From the NCBI GenBank assembly GCA_947038155.1, contig CAMQVH010000006.1, positions 62,001 through 126,000 of the forward strand: 64,000 nt of DNA, given 5' to 3'. Below, piece by piece: positions 53,298-62,245 of this stretch (its first letter is position 1; each line of letters opens with the position of its first letter). Below the pieces are notes generated by a model. The model was given only the letters and a program-made list of their open reading frames with translations, was not told the origin of the DNA and made no database searches. This stretch comes from an uncultured Bacteroides sp. (GTDB lineage Bacteria; Bacteroidota; Bacteroidia; Bacteroidales; Bacteroidaceae). Both the position numbers and the translations under genes were made by a program.

Positions 53298-55115
53298 TTA
53301 TTTATTCCAACGGGGATCACCGTATGCTTTGTATTTAGTGTCTTTCACTGTAAAGTCACCGTTTGCAGGATCGACAAACAGTTCTGTCGATGAAATGTCA
53401 AGAGATGTTCCCCAAGTATTTTTAGAACCGAACATACAATCATTGGTCGTGAAAGAATCACTGAATTTAACTGTCGGTCCCTCATATCCTTTAGTAGCCT
53501 CAGTCATACCTACAAGAGTATTTGTAATGGTGATAGAACCGGCTTTTACTTTGTTGGTATCAATTACAGTTTTTCCTTTGGCTAAGTTATAGAATGTACA
53601 ACGCTCAATAGTGATCTCTGGCGTTTGTAGTAATGTAAACATAGAGCCTGAAGATATTTGATTGACTGTTGTGTTAACCATGCTGATTTTTTCCAGTTCA
53701 ACTCCGCTTACTTTGGTATTCAAAATACCATAACTACCGATATTGGTGATAACGCAATTGTTAAAGGTGATTGTTCCGAATTTAGCAGCCGCCGCATTAG
53801 TTTGTGTACGGATGATACCACGGAAATCGGAAAGCTTTAAGCGGTTGGCGGTAAAATCGTTCAATTGGAATGAATTCTTAACATTTAGTAAATATCCGGC
53901 TGCTGTTTCATCCACGCAATCTATATTATAAAACTCTATCTTGTTCAACGATGCGCCTGTTGCCACTGTTAAATCACCTTTATCGGCTTTTGCATATTTT
54001 ACAGGTGTACCAGTACTGAAAATGGTTAATGATGTAACAGTTTCGGGAATAATAACTTCTTTAGTCAATGTTATGTTGGAGACGAGATTAAGAGCAATAT
54101 CACCACTTCCGTTTTCTATTGTACTTTCGAAAGCTTCAAATGTATCAACGTTTATAGTATTTTCCGGAGCTTCATATTCTGTTTCAAATGTTACATAACC
54201 GATAATTGCCCCATTCTTAATAACCGAGAACGTATAAGTAGTACTACCTTTCAAATTTGAAGCAGTGAATGTAGTAACCGAACCTGCCGGGAAAGCTTCT
54301 GCGCCATCTGCCGTCGGACTTTCACCCGGAATAAGCGTATATGCATCTGCGGCTTCTACCCATGAGAATGTAGCACTATTATGAGTGAGTTCATCTACTG
54401 TGACCTCAATCATTTCACCTTGTGCTGTTGTTACTTTAATAGTACCACGAATAATGTCGTTGTTCAGCAATTCAATGGTATATTCTGTAAGAGATGACAA
54501 ACCTTCAAAAAGGAATGAACAAGCCTCTTTGTCAGCTTCTTCCAAAATAAAGGTTTCTTCGTATGGAGCAGAGGCACTGTTTGAGCTGATGTGTAATGCT
54601 GTTACGTTACACCCTTCCATCCAAGAGACACGAATAGATTCCTTGGTGATATCTCCTGCATCCTCAGTCGGTATTTCCAATAATTGCTCTTTTGTGGTTT
54701 TAACGGATTTTTCTGCGTAAACCCAATAGGATTCCTTATTTGAACCTATTGCTTTGATACGGGCATAGTAGTTCGTTTCCGGAAGTAACTCCTTAACCGT
54801 TAACGGACTTGATATTTTTTCTCCATCATTGCCGAAAACTTGACTTCCGGCAGCTTCCCCCAATGCAATGTCATTTGACAATGGCTCGGTACTGATTTCT
54901 AATACATATCCTTGTGCGTCTTTTACGCCCTTCCATGTTATTTCGATTTGGGCAATCTCGTCATCAGCTGTCAGGCTGAAATCGCCTTGTGTCGGGCCGA
55001 ACAGTCGGTTGGCTTCTATAACCTCCCAATCATTGCCGTCAGTACATGATGTGGAGAGGAATATAGTCAGGAGTAAACAGGTTCCTGCGCTAATGATATA
55101 TTTTAAGTTTTTCAT
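53298..55115 (-). CDS. Surface lipoprotein with Fn3-like and DUF4957/DUF5123-like domains
   Basis: A 605-residue lipoprotein (lipobox TIFLSTSC) in the position normally held by a surface glycan-binding protein, directly after susD. Residues 40-330 look like two or three Fn3-like repeats (IEITWKGVKDAQGYVLEIS; SIRVSWMEGCNV). Residues 340-605 form a beta-helix-like region with many short Asn/Thr strands (NVSNITLTKEV-like), matching the DUF4957/DUF5123 type often found in pectin loci. It lacks obvious PL1 catalytic residues, so binding rather than cleavage is likely. ATG 55115 is chosen over 55145 because it starts at the lipoprotein signal. Confidence 0.8.
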   Translation of the reverse strand: MKNLKYIISAGTCLLLTIFLSTSCTDGNDWEVIEANRLFGPTQGDFSLTADDEIAQIEITWKGVKDAQGYVLEISTEPLSNDIALGEAAGSQVFGNDGEKISSPLTVKELLPETNYYARIKAIGSNKESYWVYAEKSVKTTKEQLLEIPTEDAGDITKESIRVSWMEGCNVTALHISSNSASAPYEETFILEEADKEACSFLFEGLSSLTEYTIELLNNDIIRGTIKVTTAQGEMIEVTVDELTHNSATFSWVEAADAYTLIPGESPTADGAEAFPAGSVTTFTASNLKGSTTYTFSVIKNGAIIGYVTFETEYEAPENTINVDTFEAFESTIENGSGDIALNLVSNITLTKEVIIPETVTSLTIFSTGTPVKYAKADKGDLTVATGASLNKIEFYNIDCVDETAAGYLLNVKNSFQLNDFTANRLKLSDFRGIIRTQTNAAAAKFGTITFNNCVITNIGSYGILNTKVSGVELEKISMVNTTVNQISSGSMFTLLQTPEITIERCTFYNLAKGKTVIDTNKVKAGSITITNTLVGMTEATKGYEGPTVKFSDSFTTNDCMFGSKNTWGTSLDISSTELFVDPANGDFTVKDTKYKAYGDPRWNK

Positions 55116-55131
55116 ATGTTCTTTCCTTTTT

Positions 55132-57075
55132 TTAGTTATATCCATAGGAGTTTTTCAAAGTGCCGTTTGATGTAGATATGGTTCTTGAATAAAGCGGCAA
55201 CAGATAACGATTCTTTACCGGTGTATTCAACCCGCTACTGATAGAGGGCAGATTAGTATCTTTTTGTTTGGTGTCTATTTTACCAAAACTGTCTTTGTTG
55301 GCTTCGTAAGCTTTTGTATCTGCCGGTGTTTCATACCAGGTAATCGAAGACTGGTCGATTTCTTTATAAGCCTTATCACTGTTTTTCTTATAATTGAAGT
55401 AAATCTTTTGCGGCCACTTGGTTCCTGTTCCATCATCATTTCCGATGTGGGCTTCATAAGTTGATTTAAATTCATCAATCTTGTCACTTAACAGGTTCCA
55501 ACGAATCAAGTCGAATTTGCGGACTCCTTCACCTGCCAGTTCCCAGGCATTCTCCTGTACGATAGCTTCAAAGAAACCTTTATCAGCAATCAGTTGATTT
55601 AGTTTTGTTGCTGCTGCGTTCCGGTCGGTAAAGGCTCTTTGATGTACTTGCAGTAGAGCGTCATAAGCAGATAACGTACAATTCTTTCCGTCTAAATCTG
55701 TTCCGTATGCAGTCTGGGTTTTATGTAACTCGTTGACTACTTCTGCATACATTAATAGTACGTATGCATAACGCATCTTTACTACATTGATTCCAGAGCA
55801 GATTTTAGCTTTTTCATCACCGGCCAGCACCGCTTCCAACCAAGTTGGGTTACCTGCCATCTTACGATAATCCCATTTTCCACAGTAGATACCGAAAGGG
55901 GCATTTCCTAACATTGCTTCTGTGTATGAACTTTTGTTCTCTAATTGATAAGTGGCACAGGTTAAGTCACGGCGTGTGTCGTCTCTGTCAAAAGAATAAA
56001 AATAGGGAGCTGTCAGTTTCAGAGTACCGGTAGAATTTCCTTTCTTACCATAATCGGGAGTAGGACCATTTACGCGGAAACCTACAGTATATCCTAATTC
56101 CCCGCTTTTATTAATACCCATTGGAATCTCAAATAAATTTTCCGGTGTACTGGTTTGTAAATTTCCCACATTCATGTCCAGCCAATATTGCTCAGGAGTA
56201 CTTGTCAATGCATGTTTTCCACTATTGATAATGGTTGATAAGTGCTTTTCTGCCAATTCGTACATCTTCTTTCTGGTTTCATTGTCACAACGTTGCGTAG
56301 GATAGTTGTCATCCGAATTTTTTGTAGCAGTAATATAACCCTCTTTAGCAGACTCACGGATAAACCAGCCGGCACGTGTTAATGCTATATTGGCTAACAG
56401 ACCATGTGCATAACCGCGTGTGACATGTTCGGTTGTCTGTTCGCCGACCCAAGGCAGGTCAGGAATAGATTCTTCCAGATCCGCAATCAAGTTTTCCATA
56501 ATAACATCCCGATCTGTTTTTCCTAAATAAGCATTACTCAGGTCGGATTTGGAGATTTCTACTTTATAAGGTACGTCTCCAAACAAGCGGATCAAGTCTA
56601 GGTAAATCATTGCGCGTAATGTCTTGGCTTCTGCTCTGAAACGTAGCATGGTAGCTCTTGATTCATTTCCCTCTTCAATAAGGGAACTATTGTCCACTCC
56701 GTTTATTACTAAGTTGGCATCTTCTATTACTCCGTACATATTATTCCATACGGTTTCCAAATCTGCAAATCCGGGAGAAGCATTGTAATTGAACACACCA
56801 CGTTGATGAGTTGTGTTTTGAGCATCGCTCCCCAGTCCGTCTATTAATTCACAGTCGGTGTTTAGTCCGGCTTGAATAGGCATGAACTGAGAATAGGTTT
56901 TGTCTTGCGTCAGTCCGCCGTATACTTTATTCAACGTAAGTTCTGTGTAGTATTCGTTGTTGAATACCACTTTGTCGTTCATCTCAGAAGGAGATGACTG
57001 GTCAAGGAAATCGGAACATGCAGTCAAAGACAACAGTCCGGTAGCCAAAAATACAGATTTATATATATGTTTCAT
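55132..57075 (-). CDS. SusD/RagB-family nutrient-binding lipoprotein
   Basis: A 647-residue outer-membrane lipoprotein (lipobox LSLTAC, then SDFLDQSSPSE) with the SusD fold: N-terminal TPR-like region (NKVYGGL, LRFRAEAKTLRAMIYLDLIRLFGDVP) and C-terminal variable region (RKFDLIRWN). It caps the SusC transporter and helps deliver pectic oligosaccharides. It lies 21 bp after susC. Length is slightly above the typical ~550, due to extra loops in the second half. Confidence 0.95.
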   Translation of the reverse strand: MKHIYKSVFLATGLLSLTACSDFLDQSSPSEMNDKVVFNNEYYTELTLNKVYGGLTQDKTYSQFMPIQAGLNTDCELIDGLGSDAQNTTHQRGVFNYNASPGFADLETVWNNMYGVIEDANLVINGVDNSSLIEEGNESRATMLRFRAEAKTLRAMIYLDLIRLFGDVPYKVEISKSDLSNAYLGKTDRDVIMENLIADLEESIPDLPWVGEQTTEHVTRGYAHGLLANIALTRAGWFIRESAKEGYITATKNSDDNYPTQRCDNETRKKMYELAEKHLSTIINSGKHALTSTPEQYWLDMNVGNLQTSTPENLFEIPMGINKSGELGYTVGFRVNGPTPDYGKKGNSTGTLKLTAPYFYSFDRDDTRRDLTCATYQLENKSSYTEAMLGNAPFGIYCGKWDYRKMAGNPTWLEAVLAGDEKAKICSGINVVKMRYAYVLLMYAEVVNELHKTQTAYGTDLDGKNCTLSAYDALLQVHQRAFTDRNAAATKLNQLIADKGFFEAIVQENAWELAGEGVRKFDLIRWNLLSDKIDEFKSTYEAHIGNDDGTGTKWPQKIYFNYKKNSDKAYKEIDQSSITWYETPADTKAYEANKDSFGKIDTKQKDTNLPSISSGLNTPVKNRYLLPLYSRTISTSNGTLKNSYGYN

Positions 57076-57096
57076 AAATTCATTAATTTGATTTAG

Positions 57097-60000
57097 TTAG
57101 AAAGTTACGTTAATGCCACCAACAAATGTACGGCTCTTAGGATATGCTGCATAATCGATACCAGGGTTCATTGCATTTTTCTTGCTCATGGTGTCTACTT
57201 CCGGATCAGAACCGCTGTAGTTTGTCCAACAATACAAGTTGTATCCTGTCAGATATATTCTTACATTTTGCAGGAAAGCTTTCTTCACCCATGTTTTGGG
57301 TAATGTATAACCTATTGTTATATTGTTGATTCGTAGGAAAGAAGCATCTTCTACTGCATAATCGTATATTTGTGCCTGTGTCATTGAAGCTGGGTTGTAA
57401 ATTTGTGCGTTCCGGTTCAGCTCATTCAGACGTAATCCGGCAGTCATCATGTCACCATATGCTTCTTTCACGGCGGTGCTTTCTGCTGAAAGATTTAATC
57501 CGGTTGCAGGATCAATCCAAGAATAGCGATTGCCTAAAGCAAAATCATTATTCAGATTATACCCTTTCTTGCTTCCTGTCTGGAAAGACGACAAAAGCTT
57601 GGTACCGTTGAGAATCACATTTCCTACCGAATAGTTAAAGAAGAAATTGAAATCAAAGTTGCCGATATGACCGTCAAAACCGAATCCACCCATAACAGGA
57701 GCAATTGTGTTGCCCAAACGTTCTTTTACAGGTTGTCCGTCTTCGTCACATTTCAGCTTTAATCCACCGGGTTTATAAGAACCGCCTGTTACTGAAGCAC
57801 TGTTGTCTTTCAGACCGTCGCGTAATACCCAGTTTCCGCCTTTCCATACTAAATCTCCGTTTGGGTTAGTTTTCGGGTCATACACTGTATAGAAACCATT
57901 GGCGCGATACCCCCAAATTTCACCTAAGCGTCCACCTTCTTCTACCCGGAAAACTTCATATTTGGAAATATTGCTACCTGCCCATTTGTAATCTTGCCAC
58001 GGATTGTCAGTATTCAATTCATCGATACGGCTACGGTTGTAAGCGATGTTAAAGTTAAAGTTCAATCCAAATTTCTTTTGATCCACCAATACGGCATTGG
58101 CTGTAAATTCAATACCTTTATTCGATGTTTTGCCGAAGTTTTGGTATTGATAGGAATAGCCGGTACTTGATGGTACTTCAGCTTGCATCAGCAGATCTTT
58201 TGTTGTATTCCAATATACGTCTAAAGAGCCCGAGATACGATTGTTCCAGAACCCATAGTCGATACCAAAGTTACGAGTGACAGTTGTTTCCCACTTTAGA
58301 TTAGGATTATAAAGTGTGGTTGTATGTTGCAACATGTTAGCCATTGATTCACCGAAGAAAGGAGCACGTGCAGAGTTGTCCGACATAGAGAAAGTAGTAG
58401 CCAATAATCCTGAGTTGATACGGTTATTACCGGCAGTACCGAAACTTAAACGGACTTTTAGTGCGGAAAGCCAATCCTTAGCGTTTTCCATGAATGCTTC
58501 GTCAGACAGACGCCAAGCCAAAGCTGCAGAAGGGAACATTCCCCATTGGTTACCTTTGGCGAACTTGCTGGAACCATCGGCACGCATGGTAACCGTCAGC
58601 AAGTATTTGTCCATCATGGTGTAATTGACACGTCCGAAGAAAGAGAGCATGTTTTCTTTTGCACCGATGGTTGATTGTGTAGGCAATGAAGTACCTGCAC
58701 CCATATTTGCTTTCATATCGTCAAATCCCATTGATGTGGGGAAAGAAACAGAGACATTTTCTATAGAATTTTTCCAGCTGCTGCTTACTTCATGTCCAAT
58801 CAGAACATTCATGCGGTCACGACCACCGAAGAGTTTCTTGTTTTCGTAAGTTAATGTATTGGCATTTCTCCAGTTTTTGGAAGTCTCTCTCAATAAGAAG
58901 GCTTGCGGACGTCCGTTATATCCATACTTGGAGTTGGATACGGCATCTGTACCCCAATATTGTTCTGTATCATCATATCTCCATCCGTAACCGAATTCTG
59001 AACGGAATGTGAGGTTTTTGAAGGGTTTCCAATTTAGACCGATATTATAATTCTGGTTGAATGTCTTGCGGTTCTTTTCTGTTGCCAATAAGCGTTCTAG
59101 CGGTGTTGCGCTTGTTGCCGAGTTATTCTCTTCATCCTCCAGATCGCCGTTGCTTAAAGCGTCGACCGGTCGGAAAGTTATTGCATTTGCTACAATTGAG
59201 TTAGCGGCATTGCTTTCATTTGTATCTGCTCCACCGCTTAATCCTTCAATAGAAGAGTAACTGAAACGTGCATTGAAATCAAGCGTCATCCATTGGTTCA
59301 ACTCAGCATTGATTTTAGCATTTACATTATCTTTGTTGAAGCCGGAACCAAGCATGATACTTTTTTCTTCATTGTGAGCATAACTTACACTATATTTAAT
59401 CTGTTTGCTACCTCCGCTTACGTTTACATTATATTGTTGTTGGTTACCTGTACGTCCGAATATCTCGTCTTGTAAATCTTCTCCCGGGAAAGACTTCCAA
59501 AGATCCATATCTGCATAATTACCATAATTAGCAGTAGAACCAATTTCACGTTGATAAGCCACATAATCGTAAGGGCTTAAAACTTTAGTCATTTTAGCTA
59601 CTTTTTTGAAACCAAAGGAAGCGTTAAAATCTACTTGTGTCTTACCTTCCTTACCACTTTTGGTAGTGACAATAATAACACCGTTGGCACCGCGGGCACC
59701 GTAGATTGCAGTAGAAGATGCATCCTTCAGAACATCGATACTTTGAATCTCAGACGGAGCTATATCGCTAATGCTTGATACGGGAAATCCGTCCACGATA
59801 TAAAGTGGGGAATTGTCTTGTGATAAAGAACCGCCACCACGTACGCGAATCTTGACGTCTGCATCAGGAGAACCTTCTGTCGTTGTGATATTGACACCGG
59901 CAAGTTTTCCGGTCAGGGCTTCAGTTGCACTCGACACTGGTACCACTGCTAAATCTTTAGAATTTACTGATGCTACAGAACCTGTCAGGTCTCTTTTGTT

Positions 60001-60360
60001 AACTGTGCCATAGCCGATAACAACTACTTCATCCAATGCTTGTGAGTCATCTTGCATGGTTACATTAACAGATTTTCTTCCTTGAATAGCAATTTCTTGT
60101 GTTTTCATACCAATATATGAAATCACAAGCGTCTTTTTTCCGTCGACCTTGATAGAAAAGTTACCATCTAAGTCTGTAATCGTACCATTGGCCGTATTAC
60201 CTTTTTCTACAACAGAGGCTCCGATAATAGGTTCTCCGTTGGTGTCTTTCACGTTACCTGTTACGGTAATCGTTTGCGCAGATACGCTGAGCGATATTGC
60301 CGAAAATAGTATTAGCAATAAGGAGCGCATGTTTTTCACTTTGTTAGACATACTTTGCAT
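57097..60360 (-). CDS. SusC/RagA-family TonB-dependent transporter
   Basis: A 1087-residue outer-membrane importer. After a signal peptide come a carboxypeptidase-regulatory-like domain (about 30-115, VTGNVKDTNGEPIIGASV), the TonB-box/plug region (about 120-240, EVVVIGYGTVNKRDLTGSVASV and YGARGANGVIIVTTKSG), and a beta-barrel ending in aromatic GGINVTF. It imports oligogalacturonides together with the adjacent SusD. It heads the five-gene minus-strand unit, with a TACTTTTG promoter 66 bp upstream. Starts at 60351 or 60330 are also possible. Confidence 0.96.
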   Translation of the reverse strand: MQSMSNKVKNMRSLLLILFSAISLSVSAQTITVTGNVKDTNGEPIIGASVVEKGNTANGTITDLDGNFSIKVDGKKTLVISYIGMKTQEIAIQGRKSVNVTMQDDSQALDEVVVIGYGTVNKRDLTGSVASVNSKDLAVVPVSSATEALTGKLAGVNITTTEGSPDADVKIRVRGGGSLSQDNSPLYIVDGFPVSSISDIAPSEIQSIDVLKDASSTAIYGARGANGVIIVTTKSGKEGKTQVDFNASFGFKKVAKMTKVLSPYDYVAYQREIGSTANYGNYADMDLWKSFPGEDLQDEIFGRTGNQQQYNVNVSGGSKQIKYSVSYAHNEEKSIMLGSGFNKDNVNAKINAELNQWMTLDFNARFSYSSIEGLSGGADTNESNAANSIVANAITFRPVDALSNGDLEDEENNSATSATPLERLLATEKNRKTFNQNYNIGLNWKPFKNLTFRSEFGYGWRYDDTEQYWGTDAVSNSKYGYNGRPQAFLLRETSKNWRNANTLTYENKKLFGGRDRMNVLIGHEVSSSWKNSIENVSVSFPTSMGFDDMKANMGAGTSLPTQSTIGAKENMLSFFGRVNYTMMDKYLLTVTMRADGSSKFAKGNQWGMFPSAALAWRLSDEAFMENAKDWLSALKVRLSFGTAGNNRINSGLLATTFSMSDNSARAPFFGESMANMLQHTTTLYNPNLKWETTVTRNFGIDYGFWNNRISGSLDVYWNTTKDLLMQAEVPSSTGYSYQYQNFGKTSNKGIEFTANAVLVDQKKFGLNFNFNIAYNRSRIDELNTDNPWQDYKWAGSNISKYEVFRVEEGGRLGEIWGYRANGFYTVYDPKTNPNGDLVWKGGNWVLRDGLKDNSASVTGGSYKPGGLKLKCDEDGQPVKERLGNTIAPVMGGFGFDGHIGNFDFNFFFNYSVGNVILNGTKLLSSFQTGSKKGYNLNNDFALGNRYSWIDPATGLNLSAESTAVKEAYGDMMTAGLRLNELNRNAQIYNPASMTQAQIYDYAVEDASFLRINNITIGYTLPKTWVKKAFLQNVRIYLTGYNLYCWTNYSGSDPEVDTMSKKNAMNPGIDYAAYPKSRTFVGGINVTF

Positions 60361-60397
60361 GTTTATAAATTAATGGTTGTTGTTTATTGTCTTTAAT

Positions 60398-60411
60398 CTC
60401 TCTTAAGAGAG
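60398..60411. promoter_or_regulatory. Perfect 14-bp palindrome in the susC leader
   Basis: CTCTCTTAAGAGAG is a perfect palindrome located between the predicted transcription start (~60419) and the susC ATG. It could be a protein site, or a small hairpin in the leader. Confidence 0.45.
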
Positions 60412-60425
60412 TTTATTCATCGCTA

Positions 60426-60433
60426 CAAAAGTA
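60426..60433 (-). promoter_or_regulatory. Bacteroides -7 element for susC operon
   Basis: CAAAAGTA on the plus strand reads TACTTTTG on the minus strand. The transcript would start near 60419 and have a leader of about 60 nt. Confidence 0.6.
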
Positions 60434-60454
60434 TGATAATATGAATGTAACCAT

Positions 60455-60493
60455 GTGCAATATTTGTTTTTCACCTAGTATTTTTTGTTTTTA
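60455..60493 (-). promoter_or_regulatory. Candidate HTCS site upstream of susC
   Basis: On the minus strand AAAAACAAAAAATAC and GAAAAACAAATATTGCAC occur as direct repeats 21 bp apart, just upstream of the -7 element. The second matches GAAAAACAAAAAATGCAC upstream of GH105 at 16 of 18 positions and has the same orientation relative to transcription. A-tract composition weakens the significance. Confidence 0.4.
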
Positions 60494-60541
60494 GTTGGCT
60501 GCAAGGTGTAGGAATTGGCTTTGGAAGGTAATATTTGTGTT

Positions 60542-60886
60542 ATGAAGCGCGGTGAATATACGAATCCGGGATTTCGGATTGGATCGGATTTTGTTGTTTG
60601 CCCGCAATATGGGATGGATTATTAATGAGGTTCTCGATATTATCGTATCTTGGCATTCACTTCTTATTATAATAGGTATCTGTTCTATGATTCGGTGTCA
60701 TTTCATCGGTGGAATCGTACTTTTTTTATAGGTGTCTATTTTTTGATAGGTGGACTTTTATAGTTGCCGTAGAATTCACAGGCAATGGTTTGGCCTTTCG
60801 CCTTGATTATAGCAGGTATTCTGTTTTTCTTCAAACCTGATCATATCGGGCGTTATTATCTCCGGACTTTATTGGGACTTAAATAA
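60542..60886 (+). pseudogene. Decayed LiaF/DUF5668-like membrane protein gene
   Basis: Pieces of a small membrane protein appear in different frames: LFARNMGWIINEVLDIIVSW then HSLLIIIGI (from 60594), FFIGVYFLIGG after a frame change, and QAMVWPFALIIAGILFFFKP near the end, stopping at 60884-60886. These match the pattern of LiaF-like/DUF5668 proteins common in Bacteroides (GWI..IISW..LLIIIG, IGVYFLI, WPLALIIAGILFF). At least two frameshifts and in-frame stops show that it is dead. It occupies much of the 838-bp gap upstream of susC. Confidence 0.7.
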
Positions 60887-60910
60887 ACGACATTTGCTTA
60901 AACTAAAAAT

Positions 60911-60942
60911 CCCCTTTATATTCTTGTTAAGAATACAAAGGG
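60911..60942. terminator. Hairpin after the LiaF-like remnant
   Basis: CCCCTTTATATTCTT (60911-60925) pairs with AAGAATACAAAGGG (60929-60942) around a 3-nt loop, with one mismatch or bulge. A/T-rich flanks follow. It was probably the terminator of the decayed gene. The rest of the gap up to 61175 is AT-rich with nothing recognisable. Confidence 0.65.
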
Positions 60943-61175
60943 AATAATTTTATTGACGAGAGTTGCATGGGGTATGGTGAGATGAAATTATAATTGGGGA
61001 ATAAATTGCACAAGACTTTCACAAGTATCCTCCCGTCAATGCCTAAAATCGAAACAAAGCTAACTAAATGGATTTTTAAATCATTATATTTATTAAATTA
61101 TCTTATGCCCTTTATGATTATTTTAATATATTGAAGATATTTTGGGGTATCTTTTTTAACTTCGTTGATTTTTCT

Positions 61176-61183
61176 TATGTTTG
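61176..61183 (+). promoter_or_regulatory. Bacteroides -7 element for radical SAM gene
   Basis: TATGTTTG matches TAnnTTTG and ends 15 bp before the ATG at 61199, implying a nearly leaderless transcript. No -33 element was found at normal spacing. Confidence 0.45.
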
Positions 61184-61198
61184 TGAATTAAATAATGA

Positions 61199-62185
61199 AT
61201 GAACAGAATGGATATACCGACTCATTTTCTATATAATGATTTCCCTACTTTCTTACGTAAGTATTTTCCTTACAAAGTACAAAAGATTTCATTGAATGCA
61301 GGGTTTACCTGTCCCAACCGGGACGGAACGAAAGGGTGGGGTGGCTGTACTTATTGCAACAACCAGACTTTCAACCCAGATTATTGCCGGACGGAGAAAT
61401 CCATCTCTACCCAACTGGAAGAAGGCAAATGCTTTTTTGCACGTAAATATCCGGATATGAAATATCTGGCTTATTTTCAGGCTTATACCAATACGTATGC
61501 GGAATTGGAAGGACTGAAACGTAAGTATGAAGAGGCGCTAGAGGTGAAAGATGTCGTAGGTTTGGTGATAGGAACGCGTCCGGATTGTATGCCGGAAGGC
61601 TTATTGCACTATTTGGAAGAGTTGAACAGGCATACTTTTCTCATGGTGGAATATGGAATAGAAAGTGCTTGTGACAAGACTCTGCGACGAATAAATAGAG
61701 GGCATACTTATGCGGATACAGCAGAAGCGGTCGGGCGGACTGCCGCCTGTGGTATTTTGACGGGCGGACATGTCATCCTCGGACTTCCGGGAGAAACACA
61801 TGACACGATGGTGGGACAGGCGGAAATACTTTCGGAACTGCCGTTGAATACTCTGAAAATTCATCAGCTGCAACTGATTTGCGGCACGCGCATGGCTCAT
61901 GAATATGTTGATAATCCTGTTGATTTTCATTTGTTTGCAGAAGTGGATGAATATATTGATTTAGTGATTGACTATGTAGAGCATCTTCGTCCCGATATAG
62001 TAGTGGAGCGCTTTGTCTCCCAATCTCCTAAAGATTTATTAATAGCTCCTGACTGGGGGCTGAAAAATTATGAATTTGTAGCGCGTTTACAAAAAAGAAT
62101 GAAAGAAAGAGATGCTTATCAAGGCAAGAAGTACAAGGATTCGGAAAAAAGGATTATTTTTGCAGACGATAAATTTACTACCTGA
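61199..62185 (+). CDS. TIGR01212/YhcC-type radical SAM protein
   Basis: A 328-residue radical SAM enzyme of the YhcC/TIGR01212 family. The cluster ligands are C38, C50 and C53 in TCPNRDGTKGWGGCTYCNN, the wide spacing typical of this family. Further conserved elements are GLVIGTRPDCMP, YGIESACDKTLRRINRGH and GHVILGLPGETHDTM. The exact reaction is unknown to me; relatives occur across bacteria. It is followed 60 bp later by the flavoprotein gene and may be co-transcribed with it. Confidence 0.9.
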   Translation: MNRMDIPTHFLYNDFPTFLRKYFPYKVQKISLNAGFTCPNRDGTKGWGGCTYCNNQTFNPDYCRTEKSISTQLEEGKCFFARKYPDMKYLAYFQAYTNTYAELEGLKRKYEEALEVKDVVGLVIGTRPDCMPEGLLHYLEELNRHTFLMVEYGIESACDKTLRRINRGHTYADTAEAVGRTAACGILTGGHVILGLPGETHDTMVGQAEILSELPLNTLKIHQLQLICGTRMAHEYVDNPVDFHLFAEVDEYIDLVIDYVEHLRPDIVVERFVSQSPKDLLIAPDWGLKNYEFVARLQKRMKERDAYQGKKYKDSEKRIIFADDKFTT

Positions 62186-62245
62186 TGAATATCTGTTTGG
62201 GGAATATCGGGTGGTGAGCAGGGACTTTTTAATGTAACTTAAAGA

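Noticed and set aside
60943-61175. Further gene in the remainder of the susC-radical SAM gap
   Set aside because: AT-rich sequence with frequent stops in all frames and no motif recognised.
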